Shown: positions 35,001-41,326 of the stretch, piece by piece | How positions within the stretch are numbered: the stretch's first letter is position 1 | Layout: every line of letters begins with the position of its first letter | Source: Comamonadaceae bacterium | Lineage (GTDB): Bacteria > Pseudomonadota > Gammaproteobacteria > Burkholderiales > Burkholderiaceae_C | DNA length: 64,000 nt | Assembly (NCBI GenBank): GCA_947448745.1 | Contig: CANFOQ010000004.1 | Location: 1 to 64,000, forward strand | Direction: 5' to 3' | Position numbers and translations under genes: made by a program | Notes under the pieces: generated by a model | Told to the model about the DNA's origin: nothing | What the model saw: only the letters and a program-made list of their open reading frames with translations | Databases searched by the model: none

Positions 35001-36337
35001 ACATCAAACGCACCGACTTCAAACTCGACATGCTGAGCGCCCACTTTTTCATGAACTTCAAAGTGGTGGACGAACACGGCCGCCAGCTGGGGCAGGGCCG
35101 CAACCTCGGCGCCCTGAAAGCCGAACTCGGCGCCCAGGCCCGCGGTGCCTTCCAAGCCTTGGCTGGCCTGAAGGTGAAATCGCTGGCCGATGAGAAATTG
35201 GGGTCAGACCCCGATTTAGCTCAGCCGCAGAAGACGGGCTCTTCGAAATTGGGGTCGGATCCCGATTTTGCGAAGCAAAACTCGGGCTCTGACCCCAATT
35301 TCAATCAAGCATCTAAAGCAGGCGCTGACCCCAACTTAATCAAGTCGGCGAATGCGCAAAACTCAGGCAAGATTTCGGGGGCGGTCCAGAGGAATTTGGG
35401 GTCGGATCCCGATTTTGCGAAGCAAAACTCGGGCTCTGACCCCAATTTCAACCACTCGGCGAAAACCCGCCACACCACCTGGTCCTTCGGCGAACTCCCT
35501 GAGCTGATGGAAATCAGCAAAGGCGGCCAATCCCTCATCGGCTTCCCGGCCTTGGTGGACCTGGGCGACGCGGTCAGCATCGAGGTCTTTGACGAGCCCG
35601 AGCTCGCCGCCGCCAAGCACCGCGCTGGCCTGCGCCGCTTGTTTGCGCTGCAAATCAAAGACGCCCTCAAGTACCTGGAAAAAAACATCCCCGACCTGCA
35701 AAAAATGACCGTGGCCTACATGCTGGTGGGCAAGACGCCCGAGGGCGCGGGCGGCGGCACCTCGGAAGAACTGAAGCAGCAGATTTTGGACGTGGCGCTG
35801 GAACGCGCGTTTTTGCTGGAGCCGCTGCCCAACAACGAGGCCAGCTTCAAGCGCCGCGTGGACGAGGGCAGAGGGCGCTTGACCCTGATTGCCAACGAAG
35901 TGGCACGGCTGGCTGGCGGCATTTTGTTGGAGTTTGGCGCGGCCGCCCGCAAGATCAAGGACACGAAAAACGCGCCCGACGCCACCGCCGACTGCGCCCA
36001 ACAACTGCAGCGCCTGATGCCCAAACACTTCTTGGCCGCCACCTCGTGGCCGCAGTTGCAGCACTACGCCCGCTACCTGAAGGCCATCACCCTGCGGCTG
36101 GACAAATACCGCGCCGACCCCAGACGCGACGCCCAACGCCTGACCGAGCTGAAACCGCTGGAGCAAAAGTATTGGCGCCTGGTGGCCGAGCGCAAAGGCC
36201 AAACCGACGCGCGGATGCTGGAATTCCGTTGGTTATTGGAAGAACTGCGCGTGAGCTTTTTCGCGCAAGAACTGCGAACCCCGCAGCCGGTGAGTATCAA
36301 GAGGCTTGAAAAAGCTTGGGGGCAGTTGAATCATTGA
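32018..36337 (+). CDS. hrpA: ATP-dependent RNA helicase HrpA with in-frame palindrome insertions
   Basis: 1439 residues if GTG 32018 is used; GTG 32033 is an alternative. A GATAAT hexamer at 32011-32016 may be the -10, favouring a later start. Walker A GETGSGKT (54-61), DEAH box (197-200), SATIDAERF, then the HA2/OB-fold and DUF3418 C-terminal half. E. coli HrpA is about 1300 residues. Two insertions explain much of the excess: residues about 76-123, between motif I and motif Ia, and about 1059-1144. Both are made of palindromic repeats reading KLGSDPDFAKQNSGSDPNF. The frame is intact, so the protein is probably made. Converges on vapC with a 7-bp overlap. Confidence 0.92.
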   Translation: MGCEPVRPIVTQVPFVLNLKPELKIVFPENLPVSERREDIMAAMQAHQVIIVCGETGSGKTTQLPKMALALGRGSWANGPKPQMEKLGSDTDFAKQNSGSDPNFTARQSKGAAPDSGKSKRRQIIGHTQPRRIAATSVAKRIADELKTPLGEVVGYKVRFQDKLSRDASVKLMTDGILLAETQTDPLLLAYDTLIIDEAHERSLNIDFLLGYLRQILPRRPDLKIIVTSATIDAERFAQHFASAKGPAPVLMVSGRTFPVEMRYRPWEESREHDLGNAIADAVDELWTGSPRGDILVFLPGEREIRDAAEHLRGHLAHNAYTRHVEVLPLFARLSQAEQERVFETGGAPRIVLATNVAETSLTVPGIRYVVDAGMARVKRYSFRSKVEQLLVEPISQAAANQRAGRCGRVADGICIRLYDEKDFNCRPRFTEPEILRSSLAGVILRMMSLHLGDVADFPFLEAPRPKAISDGFQLLNELGAVTEDHSLTPIGHELSKLPLDPRVGRMILAAREQQSLHEVLIIASALSVQDVRDRPLQAQTQADQAHAKFKDDKSEFSGYLRLWDWLQASRGGEGAATTPEAGAGPLKKGNAAASTTVATHKLSNRQHDNLLRQNFINIRRWREWRDVHSQLLTVVKEQRWTINDQPASYEQLHLSMLSGLLGNIGWKQDEEDIYLGARGIKFHRHPGVHLRKKPGKWLVCAELVETTRLFGRGIANIEPTWLEQVGAHLLKKQLLDPHWEARHGDVVAFERATLYGLVVYSGRRVPFAKADPVLARQIFIREALVEAQWQTPLAFMAANKKLIAQVMELEHKSRRQDVLVDEAMIQAFYEQHLPEDVCSCKTLERWHRDESRRRSAAGDQTEPLLMTREALMRHEAVGITAQAFPKMVRLGGVDCAAQYLHAPGDSKDGLTVTVPLFVLNQVSDDRAEWLVPGMLKDKIQALLKSLPQRPRSRFVPLPESAARLAQALSAPEVFGAGGLTDVLLKKARDETSLDIKRTDFKLDMLSAHFFMNFKVVDEHGRQLGQGRNLGALKAELGAQARGAFQALAGLKVKSLADEKLGSDPDLAQPQKTGSSKLGSDPDFAKQNSGSDPNFNQASKAGADPNLIKSANAQNSGKISGAVQRNLGSDPDFAKQNSGSDPNFNHSAKTRHTTWSFGELPELMEISKGGQSLIGFPALVDLGDAVSIEVFDEPELAAAKHRAGLRRLFALQIKDALKYLEKNIPDLQKMTVAYMLVGKTPEGAGGGTSEELKQQILDVALERAFLLEPLPNNEASFKRRVDEGRGRLTLIANEVARLAGGILLEFGAAARKIKDTKNAPDATADCAQQLQRLMPKHFLAATSWPQLQHYARYLKAITLRLDKYRADPRRDAQRLTELKPLEQKYWRLVAERKGQTDARMLEFRWLLEELRVSFFAQELRTPQPVSIKRLEKAWGQLNH
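32273..32328. repeat. 56-bp palindromic element, copy 1, inside hrpA
   Basis: Left arm begins AAATTGGGGTCAGA and right arm ends TCTGACCCCAATTT, with centre TTTTGC-GAA-GCAAAA. The arms differ by a few bases (ACACC versus the complement of GGGCT). It encodes KLGSDTDFAKQNSGSDPNF in frame with hrpA, between helicase motifs I and Ia. Confidence 0.85.
35195..35220. repeat. left-arm fragment of the palindromic element in hrpA
   Basis: AAATTGGGGTCAGA followed by CCCCGATTTAGC; the right half is missing. It encodes KLGSDPDLA in the hrpA frame. It is the first unit of a four-unit cluster. Confidence 0.7.
35246..35301. repeat. 56-bp palindromic element, copy 2, inside hrpA
   Basis: Complete element: AAATTGGGGTCGGATCCCGA, then TTTTGC-GAA-GCAAAA, then the matching right arm ending CTGACCCCAATTT. 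It encodes KLGSDPDFAKQNSGSDPNF in frame. Confidence 0.88.
35325..35337. repeat. right-arm fragment of the palindromic element in hrpA
   Basis: CTGACCCCAACTT matches the element's right end CTGACCCCAATTT at 12 of 13 bases, and a partial GCAAAACTC-like piece follows at 35356-35363. It encodes ADPNL in frame. Confidence 0.55.
35393..35448. repeat. 56-bp palindromic element, copy 3, inside hrpA
   Basis: Same as copy 2 except the first bases read AATTTGGGG rather than AAATTGGGG. The reading is NLGSDPDFAKQNSGSDPNF, again in frame. The near identity of copies 2 and 3 points to recent spread or duplication. Confidence 0.88.
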
Positions 36338-36756
36338 GGCAAAACCCAAGGGTTGATGACTGTCAGGCCTGCTGCCTCAAAGGGGCCAGTGTCACGTGTA
36401 GCGACCATCAAGCCATGTTGAATCGCGGTTGCCGCAATATAGCCATCTGCTGCTGCAATCGCTTTGCCTTGTGTCGTTGCTAAGGCTCGCAGCGCTGCAT
36501 AAGCTTCGGTCGTTGCTTCATCAAAGTCCAAGATTCGACCCGCAAACAAGGGCAAGATGCGTTGCTCTAGGCTGGTGTGCAGGGTGTCTTTTCGCTTTCC
36601 TGCTGGCATGCATGCAACACCAAAACGCAACTCAGCCAAACTGATCGTGGACAAATACAGTGTTTCGACCATCTGAGCGTCCAGCCAAGCTAAAACCTTC
36701 GCATCGCCTGCAAGCTTGATAGGCTCAGAGATGACGTTGGTGTCAAGCAGAATCAT
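36331..36756 (-). CDS. PIN-domain toxin, VapC/FitB type
   Basis: 141 residues. Acidic PIN residues D5 (MILLDTNVISE), E42 (LAELRFG), D104 (AAADGYIAATA) and D122 (ATRDTGPF) are all present, so the RNase site looks intact. The family cleaves RNA, often initiator tRNA. It overlaps its antitoxin gene by 4 bp. Its 3' end overlaps hrpA by 7 bp. Confidence 0.92.
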   Translation of the reverse strand: MILLDTNVISEPIKLAGDAKVLAWLDAQMVETLYLSTISLAELRFGVACMPAGKRKDTLHTSLEQRILPLFAGRILDFDEATTEAYAALRALATTQGKAIAAADGYIAATAIQHGLMVATRDTGPFEAAGLTVINPWVLPQ

Positions 36757-36992
36757 TCGAAGCTGAGCGGTTCTGTGGGCGTTTTGTCGCGTTCAATCAT
36801 CAGATCTACGCCTCCAGCCAGCTGCCCGATTTCGGCCAGCAAAGAACCCAGTTTGACGCGGTCGTCTGGCCGGGCAGCGCTTTCAAGAATCGCGCGTACT
36901 TCGGCCTCGGTACTCCTTCCGGCCATCGCGGCCCGAACCCGCAATGCACGATGTGTTTCTTCAGGAATGTTGCGGACGGTGATGGACGACAT
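36753..36992 (-). CDS. ribbon-helix-helix antitoxin, FitA/StbC type
   Basis: 79 residues from ATG 36992, with GGAG seven bases upstream. The RHH start is SSITVRNIPEETHRALRVRAAMAGRSTEAEVRAIL, and the C-terminal tail (LIERDKTPTEPLSFE) would wrap the toxin. It should repress its own promoter, probably at the palindrome 37019-37046, and neutralise the PIN toxin. Confidence 0.9.
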   Translation of the reverse strand: MSSITVRNIPEETHRALRVRAAMAGRSTEAEVRAILESAARPDDRVKLGSLLAEIGQLAGGVDLMIERDKTPTEPLSFE

Positions 36993-37018
36993 GGGGATCT
37001 CCAAGAAATTGATCTCAA

Positions 37019-37046
37019 TGATTGCATATTACGTTAAATGCAATCA
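37019..37046 (-). promoter_or_regulatory. inverted repeat before the vapBC-like pair
   Basis: TGATTGCAT (37019-37027), 10-bp AT-rich spacer, ATGCAATCA (37038-37046): 9-bp perfect arms. It is about 26 bp upstream of the antitoxin ATG, where an RHH autorepressor would bind. Confidence 0.5.
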
Positions 37047-37090
37047 CTCATGTCATGATTGGCTAAATAAAAATTTAAAAATTGATATTG

Positions 37091-37107
37091 ATAAACAATT
37101 TGTTTAT
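37091..37107 (+). promoter_or_regulatory. inverted repeat before the higBA-like pair
   Basis: ATAAACA, ATT, TGTTTAT: 7-bp perfect arms ending 9 bp before the toxin ATG 37117. A likely HigA operator by position. The whole 37005-37116 divergent gap is strikingly AT-rich compared with neighbours. Confidence 0.5.
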
Positions 37108-37116
37108 GATGGATGA

Positions 37117-37398
37117 ATGATTGAAAGCTTCGCCAGCGATGAGACAGAAAGCTTGTTTGCTACGGGCAAGTCGCGTCGCTTGCCGCCAGAAATTCTCAAG
37201 CGGGCATTGATGCGGTTGACGCAACTTCACGCAGCGGCTGAGATTGAGGATTTGCGTTTGCCGCCTTCTAATCGCTTGGAAGCGCTGGTCGGTGACTTGG
37301 CTGGGAAGTGGAGCATTCGCGTCAATGACCGCTGGCGTTTGTGTTTCCGGTTTGAAGGCGGGCATGCCCATGAGGTCGACATTGTGGATTACCACTGA
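37117..37398 (+). CDS. higB: HigB/RelE-family toxin
   Basis: 93 residues. Family blocks SFASDETESLFATGKSRRLP, RALMRLTQLHAAAEIEDLRLPPSNRLEAL, GKWSIRVNDRWRLCFRF and a DYH C-terminus are typical of HigB, a ribosome-dependent mRNA endonuclease. It is transcribed before its antitoxin, the usual hig order. Divergent from the PIN-toxin pair. Confidence 0.92.
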   Translation: MIESFASDETESLFATGKSRRLPPEILKRALMRLTQLHAAAEIEDLRLPPSNRLEALVGDLAGKWSIRVNDRWRLCFRFEGGHAHEVDIVDYH

Positions 37399-37410
37399 GG
37401 AGTATTGAAG

Positions 37411-37719
37411 ATGAGTACCACTAAAAAAACCAATGGCCTGCCGGCTATTCACCCCGGCGAATTTCTTCGTGAAACGCTGGATGAACTGTCCATGACCCAA
37501 GCCGCTTTTGCGGACGCCATTGGCATCTCCGCCATGCGCGTGTCTCATGTGCTCAAAGGTGATCGACCCGTGACTGCTGAATTGGCTTTGCGACTTGGTC
37601 GCGCCTTGGGTCAAACCCCGCAATATTGGTTAAACCTGCAAGCCACTTATGACTTGAAACTGGCACAAATCGAAATAAAAGATGATTTAAATCAGGTGAG
37701 GTTGTTGGCGGGTTCGTAA
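37411..37719 (+). CDS. higA: HigA antitoxin, XRE type
   Basis: 102 residues from ATG 37411 (GAGGAG eight bases upstream); the in-frame TTG at 37405 is rejected. IHPGEFLRETLDELSMTQAAFADAIGISAMRVSHVLKGDRPVTAELALRLGRALG is the HigA helix-turn-helix, followed by TPQYWLNLQATYDL. It binds HigB and the promoter. It converges with cysB after 19 bp. Confidence 0.94.
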   Translation: MSTTKKTNGLPAIHPGEFLRETLDELSMTQAAFADAIGISAMRVSHVLKGDRPVTAELALRLGRALGQTPQYWLNLQATYDLKLAQIEIKDDLNQVRLLAGS

Positions 37720-37738
37720 ATGAGTCTTTAGACGGAAC

Positions 37739-38659
37739 TCAATGCGCCACCGACGCCGCAATCCTCTCGGCGTTCAACTCGGGGTTCAACAACTGCGCAA
37801 ACTCATACACAAACTGGCGCAAATACGCGTGGCGTTTGAAGGCAATACGCGCCAAGTTGTGGCCAAACAAATGGCCGGCAGGGCGCACCACCAGGTCGGT
37901 GTCGGTGATGTCACGCACCGCCATCTCGGCCACGATGCCCACACCCAAACCCAGTCGCACATAGGTTTTGATCACGTCCGAGTCAATCGCTTCCAAGGCA
38001 ATGCGCGGCGACAGGTGCAGCGCTGCAAAAGCTTTGTCAATGCGGGTGCGGCCGGTGAACGAGGGGTGGTAGGTGATGATGGGCTCGTTCGCCAAGTCGC
38101 TCAGTTGCAGGTCCGGCACGTTCACCAACGGGTGGTCGGCGGGCAGCACCAGCACGTGTTGCCATTCGTAGCAGGGCAGGGTGATCAACTCGGGGTAGTC
38201 CGACAGGCTCTCGGTGGCAATGCCAATTTCAGCGGTTTCATCCAACACCATGCGGGCCACTTGGTCGGGTGCACCTTGGTGCAGGCTGATGTTCACATTC
38301 GGGTAGGCGCTGCGCAGTTGTGCCACGGGCAGGGGCAGCACATAGCGGGCTTGGGTGTGGGTGGTGGCAATCGACAAGGTGCCCGAGTCTTGGGCGCTGT
38401 ACTGCTCGCCAATGCGCTTCAAGTTGCTCACCTCGCGCAAGATGATGTCAATGCTTTTGAGGACATGCTCGCCGGGCTCGGTAACCCGCTTCAAGCGCTT
38501 GCCGTGGCGGCCAAAAATCTCAATGCCCAACTCGCCTTCCAACTCCAGAATGGCTTTGGACACGCCGGGCTGTGAGGTGTGCAGCACTTTGGCCACTTCG
38601 GTCAGGTTGAGGTTGCGGCGGACCGCCTCTTGGACAAAGCGAAATTGGTGCAGGTTCAT
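37739..38659 (-). CDS. cysB: CysB-like LysR regulator of sulfur assimilation
   Basis: 306 residues. MNLHQFRFVQEAVRRNLNLTEVAKVLHTSQPGVSKAILELEGELGIEIF is the CysB/Cbl-type N-terminus. The sulfate/acetylserine-binding region carries TTHTQARYVLP and GAPDQVARMVLDETAEIGIATE. It should activate the cys genes when O- or N-acetylserine builds up. It lies 9 kb from the cys operons, separated by hrpA and two toxin-antitoxin pairs. cbiX, on the same strand, lies 60 bp upstream. Confidence 0.92.
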   Translation of the reverse strand: MNLHQFRFVQEAVRRNLNLTEVAKVLHTSQPGVSKAILELEGELGIEIFGRHGKRLKRVTEPGEHVLKSIDIILREVSNLKRIGEQYSAQDSGTLSIATTHTQARYVLPLPVAQLRSAYPNVNISLHQGAPDQVARMVLDETAEIGIATESLSDYPELITLPCYEWQHVLVLPADHPLVNVPDLQLSDLANEPIITYHPSFTGRTRIDKAFAALHLSPRIALEAIDSDVIKTYVRLGLGVGIVAEMAVRDITDTDLVVRPAGHLFGHNLARIAFKRHAYLRQFVYEFAQLLNPELNAERIAASVAH

Positions 38660-38719
38660 GGCATTAATGGCATAAGAAAGGCGTTCATTATGCCTTTTGC
38701 CAGGGGTAAGGCCGCCCGC

Positions 38720-39085
38720 CTAGCTGGGTTTGGCGATGGCGATCTGGGCCAGCAGGTTCAATAAATCCGGGTGTTCACCCACCGCAGGCAGGGGTTCCAA
38801 GGACACATCGGGGTGGGCATCGCGCAAGGCTTGCAGCATCACCGGCAGGTCTTCGCGCACATGCTTGCCCACGCCCAAAAACATGGGCACCACCCGCACC
38901 TGGGTGCAGCCTTGGCGCACCAAGTCGGCCACGGCGTCGCTCAATGAGGGGGTGCTCAGCTCCAAATAGGCGCAGGCCACGGCCACATCCGGCTGCAAGG
39001 CGGCCACACGCTCGGCCACGGCTTGCATGGGGCGGTGCCACAAGGGGTCCCGGGAACCGTGGGCGAACAACACAATGGCTTGCAT
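38720..39085 (-). CDS. cbiX: sirohydrochlorin chelatase, CbiX small type
   Basis: 121 residues. IVLFAHGSRDPLWHRPM holds the metal-binding histidine (H9), and VVPMFLGVGKHVREDLP the second (H76). It inserts Fe (or Co) into sirohydrochlorin, the last siroheme step, supplying the cofactor for CysI. The short single-domain form is common in bacteria. It begins one base after the lptG stop and is followed by cysB on the same strand. Confidence 0.9.
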   Translation of the reverse strand: MQAIVLFAHGSRDPLWHRPMQAVAERVAALQPDVAVACAYLELSTPSLSDAVADLVRQGCTQVRVVPMFLGVGKHVREDLPVMLQALRDAHPDVSLEPLPAVGEHPDLLNLLAQIAIAKPS

Positions 39086-39086
39086 G

Positions 39087-40199
39087 TCAGTGCCTCAGCA
39101 CCAGCCAGCCAAAGGCCAGCAAGGATGCGCTCATGTAAATCAGGCCAGGTGTGGCGGCGGCCAACCAGGGCGACCAGGCGTTCAGGTTGCCAATGAAGCC
39201 GAACAGGTTGTTGAACAAAATAAAGCTGATGCCAATGATGACGCCCATGAACACCATGCTATTCATGTTGGTGTTACGCAGGTGCAAATAGGCAAACGGC
39301 AACGACAGCACCACCATCACCAAGCAGCTCAGCGGGTAGAACACCTTTTTCCAAAAATCAATTTCATAGCGCTGAGAGGCTTGGCCGTTTTTGTTCAAGT
39401 GCTGGATGTAGTTGAACAAGTCGAGGGTGGCCATGCGCTCGGGCTTGAGCAAGGCCACCGACACCATTTCTTCACTCAGGTTGTTTGGCCAACGCAGGCT
39501 GTCCACCAGGCCGCGCTGGATGTTTTGGTTGGAGGCGTCCAGCGGCTTGAACTGGTCGGTGCGCACCGAGCGCAACAACCACGCGCTGCCGTCCGCTGAA
39601 AACGAACCTTGTGCGGCCATCATCATGCCTGACAAGCGACCCAAAGCATCGAACTGAAACACCCGCACACCGGCCAGTTGACCGTCGTTGCTCATGGCGG
39701 CCACATTCACCACCATGGATTGAGCGCCTTGCGTTTCTTTCAACCAAGCACCAGAGGCACCGTGGCTGATGGCCACCCCCAAGTACTTGGCTTTGAGCAA
39801 CTGGCCTTGCCGACTGGCTGCTGGGGACAGGTAGTCGCCCACGACAAAGGTGAACGCCACAAACACCAAGCCCAACTCCAGCAACAAGCGCAGCGCCTTG
39901 AAGGGTCCCAAGCCACTGGTGCGCAAGATGGTGAATTCCGAGCTTTGCGCCAAACGCGCCATGACAAAGATGGTGCCAATCAGCACGGTGATGGGCATCA
40001 ACTCGTAGACATGGTTGGGCACTTGCAGCACCACATACATCATGGCGTGGCGCATGGCGTAGGCGTTGTCGGGGCCTTGGCCGATGCGCTTGAGTTCATC
40101 CACCAAGTCGAAGAAGAAAAACAGACCGACAAAGCCCAAGGTGGCAAAGCCCACCTTGCTGAGCACATCCAAATAAATCATGCGGCGCAAGGTTTTCAT
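39087..40199 (-). CDS. lptG: LPS export permease LptG
   Basis: 370 residues from ATG 40199. Six membrane helices flank a periplasmic beta-jellyroll (YLSPAASRQGQLLKAKYLG...). The N-terminus YLDVLSKVGFATLGFVGLFFFFDLVDELKRIG is typical LptG. With LptF and LptB it extracts LPS from the inner membrane. It overlaps lptF by 4 bp. The open frame upstream of 40199 lies in lptF and is rejected. Confidence 0.95.
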   Translation of the reverse strand: MKTLRRMIYLDVLSKVGFATLGFVGLFFFFDLVDELKRIGQGPDNAYAMRHAMMYVVLQVPNHVYELMPITVLIGTIFVMARLAQSSEFTILRTSGLGPFKALRLLLELGLVFVAFTFVVGDYLSPAASRQGQLLKAKYLGVAISHGASGAWLKETQGAQSMVVNVAAMSNDGQLAGVRVFQFDALGRLSGMMMAAQGSFSADGSAWLLRSVRTDQFKPLDASNQNIQRGLVDSLRWPNNLSEEMVSVALLKPERMATLDLFNYIQHLNKNGQASQRYEIDFWKKVFYPLSCLVMVVLSLPFAYLHLRNTNMNSMVFMGVIIGISFILFNNLFGFIGNLNAWSPWLAAATPGLIYMSASLLAFGWLVLRH

Positions 40200-41302
40200 G
40201 CGGCTTGCCCCTGCAACGTGGGCACACGCCGCTTGGTTTTGAACACCAGGCCTTGCTGTGAGCGCCAAATCAATATCAACAAGGCCAACATCAACACCGG
40301 CAGGTGCAAGGACAGCAGCATCTCGCTCATGCTGAGCTTGCCTACCACCACCCAGTTGCGGCTGGTGTTGACGAAGTTGTAGTAGGTGAAAAAGCTGATC
40401 AAGGTCATGATCAAAGAGCCCGAGCGGCCGCTGCGCGGGTTGATGAAGGGAATGCCGATGGCCAGCAGCAGCAAATTGAACGCTGCCACGATCATGCCAA
40501 TGCGCCAAGTCAATTCACCTTGGTGCACCGGTGTCGGGTTGGCCAGCAGTGCTTGCGGTTGTTTGGCTTGCGCATCTTCCAAGCTGGTTTGAATCGGCTT
40601 GGTGTCCACCATCGAGCTGTAGCTCTCAAACTCAATCACCTTGAATTCGTTTTTCTCGGGGTTGATTTCAATGCGCTGGCCGTTGTTGAGCACCAGGTAG
40701 CGGTTGCCCAAGCGTGTTTCCACAAAACCAGTTTGCGAACTGACAATGGTTTGCACGTTGTTTTCATTGGCCACGATGAACACCCGGTTGCCTTGGCCTT
40801 GCGCGGTGCTTGATTTGTCAATGAAAAACACCCGCTTGCCGTCGGCCGACTCTTGGAACATGCCCGGTTGAATGCGCTCCAAGTCACCGCGCTTCTCAAA
40901 TTTTTCGCGCACCTCGTTGATTTGTTGGTTGGCCCACGGCCAAGCGAACAAGGACAGCACCGCAATGGCCAGCAGCCAGGGCAGGGCGAACATCAGGGCC
41001 GGGCGCACCAAGGCCAGGGTGCTTTGGCCACTGGCTTGCCAAATCACCATCTCACTGTCGGCGTACATCCGCGACAAGGTGGACACCGTGGCGATGTAAA
41101 GGCTGAGCGTGAGCAAGGAATGCAAGTTGCTGAGCATGGTGTAGCCCAAGACCAAACCCACATCCTGCGGGCTGATGCGACCAAACGAAGCGTCACCAAA
41201 GGTGCGGATCAACCAGACCGTCAACACGATGGTCGTCAAGACCACCAGGGTTGCCCAGAAATAGCGGGACAACTCGTTGCGGATGGAGGAATGGAATAAC
41301 AT
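40196..41302 (-). CDS. lptF: LPS export permease LptF
   Basis: 368 residues from ATG 41302. MLFHSSIRNELSRYFWATLVVLTTIVLTVWLIRTFG, then helices and a periplasmic domain (GMFQESADGKRVFFIDKSS...). Partner of LptG. Divergent from pepA with 24 bp between start codons, as is common in proteobacteria. The frame is open further upstream but runs into pepA. Confidence 0.95.
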   Translation of the reverse strand: MLFHSSIRNELSRYFWATLVVLTTIVLTVWLIRTFGDASFGRISPQDVGLVLGYTMLSNLHSLLTLSLYIATVSTLSRMYADSEMVIWQASGQSTLALVRPALMFALPWLLAIAVLSLFAWPWANQQINEVREKFEKRGDLERIQPGMFQESADGKRVFFIDKSSTAQGQGNRVFIVANENNVQTIVSSQTGFVETRLGNRYLVLNNGQRIEINPEKNEFKVIEFESYSSMVDTKPIQTSLEDAQAKQPQALLANPTPVHQGELTWRIGMIVAAFNLLLLAIGIPFINPRSGRSGSLIMTLISFFTYYNFVNTSRNWVVVGKLSMSEMLLSLHLPVLMLALLILIWRSQQGLVFKTKRRVPTLQGQAA

Positions 41303-41326
41303 ACAAAGCAATTGAAAAGGCTGATT

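Noticed and set aside
32885-35155. 756-codon open frame on the minus strand opposite hrpA
   Set aside because: Antisense shadow of a GC-biased gene; low-complexity His/Gln/Ala-rich peptide with no domain, while the plus strand is clear HrpA.
35195-35448. Possible CRISPR-like array in hrpA
   Set aside because: Units are palindromic, spacing is irregular, spacers are coding and there are no cas genes; they are palindromic elements, not CRISPR repeats.
32018-36337. hrpA as a pseudogene because of the inserts
   Set aside because: The frame is continuous for 1439 codons and all helicase motifs remain.
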